DNA of 64,000 nt, taken from the NCBI GenBank assembly GCA_035474375.1, contig DATINJ010000244.1:3345-67344 (forward strand), read 5' to 3'. Below the pieces are notes generated by a model. That model was given only the letters and a program-made list of their open reading frames with translations, did not search any database and was not told the DNA's origin. Every line of letters starts with the position of its first letter. The stretch's first letter is position 1. This DNA is from JANNPJ01 sp035474375 (GTDB lineage: Bacteria > Actinomycetota > Actinomycetes > Actinomycetales > Kineosporiaceae). The translations under genes were made by a program, and so were the position numbers. Shown here piece by piece: positions 1 to 8,128 of this stretch.

Positions 1-407
1 GCAGCGCGCGCTACGCGCTCGACAAGGCGGTGGCCTACGCGAACGAACGCCAGGTGTTCCGCACCCCGATCGGTGCCCACCAAGGCATCTCGCACCCGCT
101 GGCGCAGATCAAGATCGAGCTGGAGCTGGCGAAACTGATGATGCAGAAGGCCGCCGCGCTCTACGACACCGGCGACGACATGGGCGCCGCGGAAGCCGCG
201 AACATGGCCAAGTACGCGGCGGCGGAGGCGGGCGTGCGGGCCATCGACCAAGCAGTGCAGACTCACGGCGGTAACGGCCTCGCGGCGGAGTACGGCCTCG
301 CGGCCATGCTCACGGCGTCCCGGGTCGGCCGGATCGCGCCGGTGAGTCGCGAAATGGTGCTCAACTTCGTGGCCCAGTTCAGCCTCGGCCTACCGAAGTC
401 GTACTGA
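1..407 (+). CDS. Acyl-CoA dehydrogenase, C-terminal part (5' end outside window)
   Basis: The reading frame is open from base 3, so the gene begins before the window; about 134 C-terminal residues are present. They form the all-helical C-terminal domain of acyl-CoA dehydrogenases, with the family's YANER stretch near the edge and the QTHGGNG loop that contacts FAD of the partner subunit. The reaction would be alpha,beta-dehydrogenation of an acyl-CoA, with electrons passed to ETF. The usual YEGT-type catalytic stretch reads APVSREM here, so the catalytic Glu is not at its most common place; it may lie elsewhere or the substrate may be unusual. The stop overlaps the start of the next gene (TGATG), indicating an operon with the enoyl-CoA hydratase. 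Confidence 0.85.
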   Translation, partial: SARYALDKAVAYANERQVFRTPIGAHQGISHPLAQIKIELELAKLMMQKAAALYDTGDDMGAAEAANMAKYAAAEAGVRAIDQAVQTHGGNGLAAEYGLAAMLTASRVGRIAPVSREMVLNFVAQFSLGLPKSY

Positions 408-1171
408 TGGCACTCGTCACGCAGGTGGTCGAGGCCGCCGTCAGCACGCTCACCCTCGACTCGCCGGCCAACCGGAACGCGCTTTCTCGACAGCTCCTCG
501 AGGAATTGTCCGAGGGCCTCGACGCGGCCGCGGCCGATGACGGCGTCCGCGCCGTCGTCCTCAGCCACACTGGACGTACCTTCTGCGCCGGTGCCGACCT
601 GCGCGAGAGCGCCGCGACCGGCGACACCGAGCGGGGCACCGCGCGCTTCGTTGCCCTGCTGCGGCAAATCGTCGACCTGCCGAAGCCCGTGCTGGCGCGG
701 GTGAACGGGCACGTGCGGGCCGGTGGCCTGGGCCTGCTCGGCGCGTGCGATCTGGTAGTCGCCGGGCCGCAGTCGTCCTTCGCGTTCACCGAGGTCCGCC
801 TGGGGCTGGCCCCCGCGATCATCGCGCTGGTCACCCAGTCGCGGATGCCGGAGCGACTGGCCGCCCGCTACCTGCTGACCGGGGAGACTTTCGACGCCAC
901 GACCGCCGAGCGAGCCGGTCTGGTCACGGTGGCGGCGGCCGACGTGGACGTGGCGCTCGCCGTCCTGCTCGATGCCCTGCGCCTGGCCTCGCCGCAGGGC
1001 CTGGCCGCGACGAAGCCGCTGACCACCGCGCGGGTGCGGGCCGCGCTCGAGGCTGACGGCGAAGCGGCACAGCGACTCTCGGCGCAGCTGTTCGGCACGG
1101 CCGAAGCCCGCGAAGGCATCGCGGCGTGGGCGCAGAAGCGGCCGCCGAGCTGGTTCGTGGCGAGCCCGTGA
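407..1171 (+). CDS. Enoyl-CoA hydratase/isomerase family protein
   Basis: A 254-residue crotonase-fold protein of usual length. FCAGADL around residue 57 is the CoA/oxyanion motif, and GGLGLLGACDLVVA follows as the second oxyanion segment. Of the two catalytic glutamates of mitochondrial-type hydratase, the second is kept (FTEVRLGL) while the first is replaced in GGLGLL, so the exact reaction (hydration, isomerisation or hydrolysis) cannot be assigned. It would act on the enoyl-CoA made by the dehydrogenase encoded just upstream, with which it shares an overlapping stop/start. The ATG at 407 is fixed by that coupling. Confidence 0.85.
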   Translation: MALVTQVVEAAVSTLTLDSPANRNALSRQLLEELSEGLDAAAADDGVRAVVLSHTGRTFCAGADLRESAATGDTERGTARFVALLRQIVDLPKPVLARVNGHVRAGGLGLLGACDLVVAGPQSSFAFTEVRLGLAPAIIALVTQSRMPERLAARYLLTGETFDATTAERAGLVTVAAADVDVALAVLLDALRLASPQGLAATKPLTTARVRAALEADGEAAQRLSAQLFGTAEAREGIAAWAQKRPPSWFVASP

Positions 1172-1782
1172 GCTCCTCGTCGGTGCGCGGGCCGCAGCAG
1201 GAGCGCAGCCGGGCAACGCGACAGCAATTGCTCGACGCGGCGGTCAACTGCCTCGTCGAACTGGGCTGGGCGGGTAGCACGGTGACCGTCGTCGCGGAGC
1301 GGGCCGGGGTGTCGCGCGGCGCGGCGCAGCACCACTTCCCCACCCGCGAGGCACTGGTGACGGCTGCGGTGGAGCACGTGACGCGGGTCCGGACCGCGGA
1401 CATCCAGCGCGAGCTCGACGCGTTGCCGGCCGGCCCGATGCGCACCGAGGTCGTGGTCGAGCTGATCGTCAGCTGGTTCACCGGCGCGCCGTTCCGGGCA
1501 GCGCTGGAAGTGTGGGTCGCCGCGTCGTCGGACCCGCAGCTGCGCGAGCTCGTCGTACCGCTGGAGGCGCGCACCGGCCGGCAGGTGCACCGGGCGGCGG
1601 TGCACCTGCTCGGTGCCGACGAGTCCGTGCCGGGCGTGCGGGAGATGATCCAGGCGACGCTCGACCTGGCCCGTGGGCTCGGACTGGCCAACCTGCTCAC
1701 CGACGACAGTCACCGCCGGGCCCGGATCGTGCACCAGTGGGCCGCGGTGCTCGACGCCACCCTCGCCTCGAGTGACAGCTGA
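1168..1782 (+). CDS. TetR/AcrR family transcriptional regulator
   Basis: About 204 residues. The N-terminal helix-turn-helix is typical of TetR proteins: LLDAAVNCLVELGW, then VAERAGVSRGAAQHHFPTRE. The C-terminal ligand domain is unassigned. I chose the GTG at 1168 because it overlaps the hydratase stop as GTGA; a start at 1126 would only add a tail read from the hydratase gene. Being the last gene of the acyl-CoA operon, it is likely its repressor, with an acyl-CoA as the probable ligand (inference). A palindromic repeat follows it at 1812. Confidence 0.85.
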   Translation: MSSSSVRGPQQERSRATRQQLLDAAVNCLVELGWAGSTVTVVAERAGVSRGAAQHHFPTREALVTAAVEHVTRVRTADIQRELDALPAGPMRTEVVVELIVSWFTGAPFRAALEVWVAASSDPQLRELVVPLEARTGRQVHRAAVHLLGADESVPGVREMIQATLDLARGLGLANLLTDDSHRRARIVHQWAAVLDATLASSDS

Positions 1783-1811
1783 GCCCGCATTTCCCACGCC
1801 CGGCCCATCGA

Positions 1812-1874
1812 GATCGCCAGCTATGCCCGCTGCCGCGCCCTGGGACGGACTGAATCCGGGCGCACCCGGCGATC
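1812..1874. repeat. 63-base palindromic element, copy A
   Basis: The left arm at 1812-1830 begins GATCGCCAG and ends GCCCGC. The right arm at 1857-1874 ends GGCGATC and is largely its reverse complement. Total length is exactly 63 bases, as in the copies at 25589 and 57345. It lies in the gap after the TetR gene and before the CIS DUF4255 gene, so it may also act as a transcription terminator hairpin. The rest of 1783-2013 holds no gene that I can see. Confidence 0.7.
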
Positions 1875-1961
1875 TTGGCCACCGGCCCAAGGGGTCGAAG
1901 TCGTCGTCCGCGCGTCGACAACGCCAGCCACCTCGGATCGATTACATTGCGTAGCGTCTAT

Positions 1962-1977
1962 TGACTCCTTGGAGTCA
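1962..1977. promoter_or_regulatory. Perfect palindrome upstream of the CIS DUF4255 gene
   Basis: TGACTCC and GGAGTCA flank a central TT, a perfect 7-base inverted repeat 36 bases before the ATG at 2014. The position suits an operator overlapping the promoter of the plus-strand CIS operon. No bound regulator can be named; the WYL protein encoded at 7085 is one candidate by location only. Confidence 0.4.
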
Positions 1978-2013
1978 TCGGTTGTGGTTCGTCTCGAAGG
2001 AGCAGGTCGCCCG

Positions 2014-2757
2014 ATGCCGCTGTCCGCGCTGGAAAGCGCGCTGCAGGCGTGGCTGCGCGAGCAGTTGCCCCTGGCTGCCGACGTCGGCGACATCTCCTTC
2101 GACAGCCCCGATGCCAGCTGGGGCACCTCCCTCACCCGGCCGACGGTGAACCTCTTCCTGTTCGACATCGCCCGAGCCGCTCAGCAGTCGGTCCCGATGC
2201 CACCGCGGCGCGATCAGGGCGGGTTGCTGGTGCAGGAGCGACCGGCACCCTGCGTCGCCTTCTCCTACCTCTTGAGTACGTGGGGCGGGGGCGTCCGGGA
2301 GGAACACCGATTGCTCGGCGACGCGGTACGGGCCGTGCTTCGCACCCCGACGCTGAACCCCGGCCCGGAGAACCACGAGCTGGTGGGTCCGGTGCTGCTG
2401 AGCATGTCCGAGACGAACGACGTGCGGGCGCGGGAGCTCTGGCAAGGCCTCGGAGGTCGGCTGCGCGCCGGGCTGGTGCTGGTCGCGATGACCGCCGTCC
2501 CGCTCGGTCGAGCAACGCCGCTGGCCACGCCCGTGGAGACAGTCCTGGTCGAGGTCACCCCGACGGACCGAGCGAGCACGAGAACCGCCGAGAAGCCGGC
2601 TGAGAACCCGGTCACTGCCGAAGGCCCGGTGATGGCCGAGAACCCGGTGATTGCCGAAGGCCCGGTGATTGTCGAGGGCTCGGTGCTGGAGAACGACGCG
2701 CCCCGCCGGTACGTCTGGTTCGGTCCCCGCCAGCCGCGGCGACGAGGTCGGCCCTGA
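2014..2757 (+). CDS. DUF4255 (Pvc16-type) contractile injection system protein
   Basis: About 247 residues. The first ~180 match the DUF4255/Pvc16 N-terminal family, which caps the distal end of the sheath-tube (tail terminator) in Afp/PVC-type particles. Typical segments are a LESALQAWL start, a PTVNLFLFDI strand, and a YLLSTW region with EEHRLLGDAVRAVL. The ATG at 2014 has an AAGGAG ribosome site 11 bases upstream; an earlier TTG at 1969 would begin inside the upstream palindrome. The C-terminal tail (from about residue 197) is an Ala/Glu/Pro/Val hexapeptide repeat followed by a basic end (RQPRRRGRP). The stop overlaps the ATG of the next membrane protein (TGATG), so cap and membrane proteins are co-translated. 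Confidence 0.85.
   Translation: MPLSALESALQAWLREQLPLAADVGDISFDSPDASWGTSLTRPTVNLFLFDIARAAQQSVPMPPRRDQGGLLVQERPAPCVAFSYLLSTWGGGVREEHRLLGDAVRAVLRTPTLNPGPENHELVGPVLLSMSETNDVRARELWQGLGGRLRAGLVLVAMTAVPLGRATPLATPVETVLVEVTPTDRASTRTAEKPAENPVTAEGPVMAENPVIAEGPVIVEGSVLENDAPRRYVWFGPRQPRRRGRP
2602..2691 (+). repeat. Five 18-base tandem units in the DUF4255 gene
   Basis: Five consecutive 18-base units encode ENPVTA, EGPVMA, ENPVIA, EGPVIV and EGSVLE. Alternate units are most alike, giving a 36-base higher-order period, and a partial unit (EKPA) precedes them. The repeat forms an acidic, probably disordered linker between the DUF4255 domain and a basic C-terminus. Copy number may vary between strains. Confidence 0.8.
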
Positions 2758-4391
2758 TGGACGTGTCTGCCGTGACCGGCCAGGTCACGCTGCTGCCGGA
2801 GAGTTCCGGGGAGGTCCTGGTCGACGTCGTCAACACCGAGGGCGTGATCGATGCCCTGGACGTCGACCTGGGCGGGATTCCGGGCGCCTCGGTGCGGATC
2901 GACTCTGCCACCCCGACCCTGTTCCCGGGCGAGCGCCGGCGGCTCACCCTGCGCGTCGAGTTGCCCTCGCAGGTGCCCGCGGGTCGGCATCGCGCCGAAC
3001 TGGTGGTCCTCGGGGTGGCGACCGGCCTGCGCCGATCGGTTGACCTTGATGTCGACGTGCCACCGCAACCGGCGCTGGCCGCCGGGGCGCATCCGGCGGT
3101 CCGGCGGGCCTGGCATCGAGTCGACTTCCCGGTGACCGTGGCCAATCGCGGCAACACACCGCTGCACGTGCTGGTGCGGGATCTCGACGTCCCGGACACC
3201 GTGACGGTCGAGTTCGAGCCGGCCGAGTTCGACGTCGCAGCCTGGAGTTCCGGCGTTTGCCGGGCCCGGGTGACCGGCCCGCGACGACTGACCGGCGGGG
3301 ACCAGGACCACGTGGTCGATCTGTCAGTCACCGCCCGATCGACCACCCCGGGCCGGCCCTTGCTGGAGAGCGAGATCAGCCAGGACACCCGGGTCACGTT
3401 CCGGCAGCGACCCGCGCTGAGCCCCGGCGTCCTGTTGGCCGGCGCGCTGGTCACGATCGCCGTCCTCTGGCTGATCGGAGGGTTCTTCGGGTTGCGGATG
3501 TTCGTCCGGCTGGTCGATCCGGGAACCGAGCCCGCGGCGTCCTTCTTTCCCAGTGCCACGGCTCCGGCGTACCCGGACGCGGCAATCACCGTGTCCGGGC
3601 GGATGGTGTCCGCAGTAGACGGATCTCCGGTCGCGGCGGTCACCGTGCTCGCCTGCAGCCGGGAGACCGAGCCGACCACGCAGGCCACGCAGGCCGCGCC
3701 CACCCCACCGACCGCTCCCACCAGATCGGCCGCCTGCACCGAGAAGACCGCCACCGCCAGCACGGTCAGCGACGGGAGCGGGCACTTCTGGTTGCCCAAC
3801 CTGTTTCCCGGCCCGTACCAGTTGACGCTCACCGGCAAGGGCCTGAAGGCCAGGACCGCGCCGGTGCGCTGGTTCGAGGCGTCGTGCTCGCTGAATGAGT
3901 CCATCTCAGCACCGCACGGCGTCCTCACCGTCGCGGTCGTCTATCCCCTGGTCACGGGTGCCGTCGGTCCGGTGACGGTGACGGTTCACCAGGCCACCGC
4001 GTCACCGTCGGAGGCCGCCGACCCGAGTCCGAGTGCGTCCCCGGCACCGTCGGCCTCCGGTAGCGCTTCACCGGTCATGATCGCCTCGGCTCCGCCCTGC
4101 GCCGAGGCGGCCACCGGTCCCGCTCCGGCGACGAACGGCGCGAGCGCCTCACCGGCCGCGGTCGAGAGTGCGTGGCCGACCGTGGTGACCGCGGCGGACG
4201 GCACCGAGGAGCGGACGGCAATCGTGGTGCTGAAGAAGCTTCCGGCGCCGGCCCGGTACGACCTGACGATTGACGCCGGGGCCGGTCTGACCTTGACCGT
4301 GCACGAGGTGCACCTGAACGCGGACCAGAAACACCCAGTGATCAACGTGACGCTGCATCCGTCGGCGAGTGCGAGCCCGAGCACGCCATGA
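2757..4391 (+). CDS. CIS-associated single-pass membrane protein 1
   Basis: 544 residues, no signal peptide. Residues 1-215 look like two beta-sandwich (Ig-like) modules. A transmembrane helix spans about 225-247, and residues ~265-375 resemble a carboxypeptidase-regulatory (CarboxypepD_reg) domain: ITVSGRMV, then DGSGHFWLPNLFPGPYQLTL. Ser/Pro/Ala-rich linkers and another beta domain follow. With no signal peptide and low-complexity linkers after the helix, I infer N-terminus inside and C-terminus outside. It is coupled to the DUF4255 gene (TGATG) and overlaps the next gene by ATGA. It has no standard Afp/PVC counterpart known to me; a membrane anchor or docking protein for the CIS is inferred. 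Confidence 0.75.
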   Translation: MDVSAVTGQVTLLPESSGEVLVDVVNTEGVIDALDVDLGGIPGASVRIDSATPTLFPGERRRLTLRVELPSQVPAGRHRAELVVLGVATGLRRSVDLDVDVPPQPALAAGAHPAVRRAWHRVDFPVTVANRGNTPLHVLVRDLDVPDTVTVEFEPAEFDVAAWSSGVCRARVTGPRRLTGGDQDHVVDLSVTARSTTPGRPLLESEISQDTRVTFRQRPALSPGVLLAGALVTIAVLWLIGGFFGLRMFVRLVDPGTEPAASFFPSATAPAYPDAAITVSGRMVSAVDGSPVAAVTVLACSRETEPTTQATQAAPTPPTAPTRSAACTEKTATASTVSDGSGHFWLPNLFPGPYQLTLTGKGLKARTAPVRWFEASCSLNESISAPHGVLTVAVVYPLVTGAVGPVTVTVHQATASPSEAADPSPSASPAPSASGSASPVMIASAPPCAEAATGPAPATNGASASPAAVESAWPTVVTAADGTEERTAIVVLKKLPAPARYDLTIDAGAGLTLTVHEVHLNADQKHPVINVTLHPSASASPSTP

Positions 4392-6010
4392 TCATCGAAG
4401 TTCAGCCGACCACCGTGCGGCATCAGGCAGGCGTGCCGATCCTGCTCAACGTTCACATCGAGAACGTGCGCAACGTCATCGCCGGGGTCTGTGTGCTGGT
4501 TCTGGGAGCCGATCCGGAGTGGGTCGACGTCACCGAGCCGGTGCTGTCGCTGTTTCCCGGCGAGGCCCGCACTATTGAGGTGAATCTGCTTCTACCGGAA
4601 TATATTACGTCCGGACACCGGCAGGTCACCGTGCAGGTCACGGAGACCAACGAGCCGCGGGAGAGCGTTCTGGTTCCGGTCACCGTCGAGGTGCCCGAAC
4701 GCGAGCGACTGCTGCTCAACCTGAAGCCGCCACTGGTGCAGGGCGGCAGCCGGGCCGGGTTCTCGCTGCGGGCGGAGAACCGGGGAAACACCGTCATCGA
4801 CCGGCCAATGCAGGGCCGGGACGACGAGGCCCGGCTGCGTTTCTCGTTCGTCCCGGAGAGACTGGAACTCGCACCGGGCGAACGGTCCCGGATCGCGGTC
4901 AAAGTCGAGTCTCGGCGTCCATTCTGGGGAATCCCAACCCCGCGAATGCTCGCCGTCCATGCGGATTCCCGGACGCCGACCGAGCGGGAGGGGGGTGCCC
5001 CGCTGCCCGGATCCGGCGCCCACGCCGCGTTCCTGCAGCGACCCCGGCTGACCCGGGCCGCCCTGTCGCTGGCAGCGCTGCCGATCGTGCTGCTCGTCGT
5101 GGTGGGCACCGCCGTGCTGGTCATCGGTTCGGTCCTGAAGCATGACGAGACGGCACTGGCCAACAAGGAATCCAGGTTGGTCGCGGTCAGCGATCCCGAT
5201 TCGAAATCCCCGCCGACAGCAGCCTGTCCGTGCTCGGTGGCTGGACTGGTGGTGGTGGCGGCGGGCAGCGTGAAGCCGGCCAAGGGAACCGAAGTGTCGC
5301 TCTACCACCCGTTCGACCCGCTGACCCCGGTGCGGACGATGACCACCGGAGTCAACGGCGACTGGCAGATGGACGACGCGATCGCCGGGGACTATCTCGT
5401 CCGGGTGACTGCCCGGCACCGGATCCCGACCTGGTATCCGGAGGCGGTGGACGCCGCACACGCCACCAAGATCACGATCACCGGCGGGGTAACCCATCTG
5501 CGACCGATGGTGATCGGCATCGCTCTGGGCTCGATCACCATCGCGTTGGACGTGGACGACCCGTCGGACGTTCAAGTGACGGTTCAACTCGCGCCCGGCT
5601 CCGCCGTTCCCGGGGCGATCTTGGCCACTGCCGTCCAGACCGATATCCCGAACGTTTTCCAGGCCGAGAACCTTCCTACTCCAGGCCGTTTCGTCATCGT
5701 CGCAGAGAAGGATGGATACCTGATGGCCAGCATGCCGGTCGACCTGGCCCTCGGCCAGCAGCGGGACGTCGACACTCTGAGCCTGCTCCCGCGCCCGATC
5801 TCGGCGACCCCGACGCCGACCGTGACCGAGTCCGAGCCCGCCGGCACGCCACCGCCCAGCACCATGACCTCCTCCCCCACGCCGAAGCCGGCAACCTCGG
5901 CATCACCAAAACCCAAGCCCACATCGTCCCCGACCACCGATCCGACGACGGCGCCGCCGTCCACCCCGGCGTCCGTCCCGACAACCAGCGGCCCGGTGAG
6001 CACCCGATGA
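4388..6010 (+). CDS. CIS-associated single-pass membrane protein 2
   Basis: 540 residues with the same plan as its upstream neighbour: two N-terminal beta-sandwich modules (1-200), a transmembrane helix at about 224-250, and an outer part with a carboxypeptidase-regulatory-like domain (from ~275, with TGVNGDWQMDDAIAGDYLVR). A second beta domain follows, then a long Thr/Pro/Ser tail from about 475 to the end. Such tails commonly cross or contact the cell wall in actinobacteria. There is a CPC pair just outside the membrane. ATGA overlaps on both sides fix the start and show translational coupling. Function is unknown; it is best read as a paralogue of proteins 1 and 3 working in one complex. 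Confidence 0.75.
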   Translation: MIIEVQPTTVRHQAGVPILLNVHIENVRNVIAGVCVLVLGADPEWVDVTEPVLSLFPGEARTIEVNLLLPEYITSGHRQVTVQVTETNEPRESVLVPVTVEVPERERLLLNLKPPLVQGGSRAGFSLRAENRGNTVIDRPMQGRDDEARLRFSFVPERLELAPGERSRIAVKVESRRPFWGIPTPRMLAVHADSRTPTEREGGAPLPGSGAHAAFLQRPRLTRAALSLAALPIVLLVVVGTAVLVIGSVLKHDETALANKESRLVAVSDPDSKSPPTAACPCSVAGLVVVAAGSVKPAKGTEVSLYHPFDPLTPVRTMTTGVNGDWQMDDAIAGDYLVRVTARHRIPTWYPEAVDAAHATKITITGGVTHLRPMVIGIALGSITIALDVDDPSDVQVTVQLAPGSAVPGAILATAVQTDIPNVFQAENLPTPGRFVIVAEKDGYLMASMPVDLALGQQRDVDTLSLLPRPISATPTPTVTESEPAGTPPPSTMTSSPTPKPATSASPKPKPTSSPTTDPTTAPPSTPASVPTTSGPVSTR

Positions 6011-6951
6011 GCGCGACTGCCGATCTTTCCACCGACGCCGGCGACACCTCCGCGCACGTGCTGTGGCCCGCGGATCCGCAGGAGGAGCCGGCCGGCCAGC
6101 TGCGGATCGATCTGGACGACGGGCACACCTGGTCCGGGTGCCCGGTGACGGTCGAGGCCCGGGTGACGATCTCCGGGCCGGACGACGTGCAGGCGGTGTT
6201 CCGGGTCCAGGGCCTGGAAGCGACCTGGTGCCCGCCGCCACAGGTGGTGAGCGTGTCCCCGACCGCGCCGACCCGGCTGTTCGTGGAACTGCGCCCTGCC
6301 GCGGGCACCCCGCCGGGACGCTACCTCTGGTCGCTGACCGCAGAGGTGGCGGGCCGGCCGATGCTGGCGACAACAGCCCAGTTACACGTGGCCCGGCCGA
6401 AACCGGCCGCACCACCGCCGCCACCGCGCTCCCGACGGCGGCCGATCATGGTGCTGGTCGTGCTCGTGACCGTGCTGCTCGCAACGCTGGCGGCGCTGAC
6501 CATCTGGGCACCGTCGCGGGTGTTCTGGGGGCGCGACACCACCGCACCGAAACCCGCGCCCACGCCTAGCCAGGTCACTCCCACGGCCCGGCCGAGTACG
6601 GAGCATCCAGCCCTGACCGAAATGGTGCTGGTGAAGGGCACGGTGTCGGCAGAGCAGGGAAAGGACCCGGTGCTGATCACTGCGGTCCGGCTGAACCTCA
6701 ACGATCTCACCGGGACCAAGCCGCGGCCGACGAGTCCGAGTGCGAGTGCGAGTCCCGAGGCGCCGGGCATCGAGAAGCACGTGCACGGCAAACACTGGTC
6801 GCTGTCCCTGCCTCCAGGCCTGTACGGGCTGACTTTCAGCAAACCCGGGCACGTGTCGGAATCGATCGTGGTCGCCACCGCCGTGTCCGGCACCGTGCCC
6901 CGACCGCACGTCCGCCTGGACCAGATCGCCCCCAACCCAACTGCGGGTTGA
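6007..6951 (+). CDS. CIS-associated single-pass membrane protein 3
   Basis: 314 residues, the shortest of three related proteins. One N-terminal beta-sandwich (1-128) is followed by a Pro-rich stretch and a basic RSRRRP just before the transmembrane helix at about 147-168. A Thr/Pro linker and one outer beta domain (VLVKGTVSAEQG to the end) follow. The basic residues before the helix place the N-terminus in the cytoplasm by the positive-inside rule. I chose the ATG at 6007 because it overlaps the preceding stop (ATGA); the frame stays open upstream only as a shadow of protein 2. It ends the plus-strand CIS arm. Confidence 0.75.
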   Translation: MSATADLSTDAGDTSAHVLWPADPQEEPAGQLRIDLDDGHTWSGCPVTVEARVTISGPDDVQAVFRVQGLEATWCPPPQVVSVSPTAPTRLFVELRPAAGTPPGRYLWSLTAEVAGRPMLATTAQLHVARPKPAAPPPPPRSRRRPIMVLVVLVTVLLATLAALTIWAPSRVFWGRDTTAPKPAPTPSQVTPTARPSTEHPALTEMVLVKGTVSAEQGKDPVLITAVRLNLNDLTGTKPRPTSPSASASPEAPGIEKHVHGKHWSLSLPPGLYGLTFSKPGHVSESIVVATAVSGTVPRPHVRLDQIAPNPTAG

Positions 6952-7084
6952 GCCCCGGCCGGCAACGCGGCTAGCACGGCCGCCGAGGGACGCGGCCACC
7001 GCTCGAGGATCTTGGTTGTGTGGACCGATGCGGCGACTGGATAGGTTGACGCCATTGGTTCGCTGGGTCGGGAGGTGCGTTGAG

Positions 7085-8074
7085 GTGACCCGCCCGACCG
7101 CCCGCGTGCTGGCACTCTTGGAGTTGTTGCAGAGTGGCGGCCAGCGGACGGTCGGAAGTCTGGCTGAGCGGCTCGGCGTGGACGAGCGGACGGTGCGCCG
7201 GTACGTGGAACACCTGGCGGATCTCGGCATCCCGATCGAGACGCGGCGCGGCCGTCATGGCGGGTATCGGCTGGCGCCGACGTACAAGTTGCCGCCGCTG
7301 ATGCTCACCGACGATGAAGCGGTTGCGGTACTGCTCGGTCTGGAGGCCGGGCGTCGGGCGGGACTGCTGACCGGGCAGACAGCCGGCGCCGACAGCGCGT
7401 TGGCGAAGATCCGGCGGGTGCTGCCGGTGGGATTGACCGACCGATTGGCCAGTCTGTTGGCGACCGCGCGATACACGGCAGTGCCGCGGAGCGGTGTGGC
7501 AGCAGAGGTGGCGGTGCTGTTGACGCTCGCCGATGCAGCGATGCGGCGAAACACGGTCAGCATGGAATACACCTCGTGGGACGGCCGGGCCGGCCGGCGA
7601 ACGGTGGATGGCTACGGACTGGTATTCCACAACGGCCGCTGGTACCTGACCGGGTTCGATCATCAGCGAACCGCGGTCCGCACCTTCCGGTTGGACCGCA
7701 TCGCCGAGGCCGAGGCGACTGCGGACAGGTATGAGATGCCCGCCGATTTCGATCCGGCGGCCCGGGTGCTGTCCGGCATCGCGGCAGTGACGTGGGCGAA
7801 CGAGGTGGTGGTGCTGCTGCACACCACGTTGGCGGAGGCGCAGCGTCAGGTCCCGCTCGCTCTCGGCCAGCTCACCGAGGTTCCTGGCGGGGTTCGGTTG
7901 CGGGCGCGGGTCAACCGACTCGACGGGATGGCCCGAACGCTTGCCGGATTCGGGTGGGACTTCACCGTCGAGCAGCCACCGGCGCTGCGCACTGAGGTCC
8001 GTGATCTGGCCGATCGGCTGCGCACGTCCGCGGAACGCGAGACCTCTTTAGCCGCTCCGGGAGGGCAAGATTAA
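7085..8074 (+). CDS. WYL-domain transcriptional regulator (HTH_11/DeoR-type N-terminus)
   Basis: About 329 residues. The N-terminal winged helix (RVLALLELLQSGG, LAERLGVDERTVRRYVEHL) is followed by the WYL domain around residues 150-220 (NGRWYLTGFDHQR, with the FRLDRI strand) and a C-terminal WCX-like extension. The GTG at 7085 has a GGAGGT site at 7071-7076, spacing 8. WYL proteins sense ligands, often nucleic-acid or nucleotide-like, and can activate or repress. It lies between the two CIS arms and just before an alpha/beta hydrolase, from which it is separated by a perfect inverted repeat that could be its operator. Control of the hydrolase is likeliest; control of the CIS is possible but unproven. 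Confidence 0.88.
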   Translation: MTRPTARVLALLELLQSGGQRTVGSLAERLGVDERTVRRYVEHLADLGIPIETRRGRHGGYRLAPTYKLPPLMLTDDEAVAVLLGLEAGRRAGLLTGQTAGADSALAKIRRVLPVGLTDRLASLLATARYTAVPRSGVAAEVAVLLTLADAAMRRNTVSMEYTSWDGRAGRRTVDGYGLVFHNGRWYLTGFDHQRTAVRTFRLDRIAEAEATADRYEMPADFDPAARVLSGIAAVTWANEVVVLLHTTLAEAQRQVPLALGQLTEVPGGVRLRARVNRLDGMARTLAGFGWDFTVEQPPALRTEVRDLADRLRTSAERETSLAAPGGQD

Positions 8075-8083
8075 TTGCCTCAG

Positions 8084-8110
8084 AATACCGGGCGGATTCT
8101 GTCCGGTATT
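8084..8110. promoter_or_regulatory. Inverted-repeat operator candidate before the hydrolase gene
   Basis: AATACCGG at 8084-8091 and CCGGTATT at 8103-8110 form a perfect 8-base inverted repeat with an 11-base spacer. It lies between the WYL stop and the hydrolase ATG at 8129. Centre-to-centre distance of 19 bases (about two helical turns) suits a dimeric regulator. Weak terminator activity is an alternative, but there is no T-run. Confidence 0.5.
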
Positions 8111-8128
8111 TGTTCTAGCGTTGTCCGC

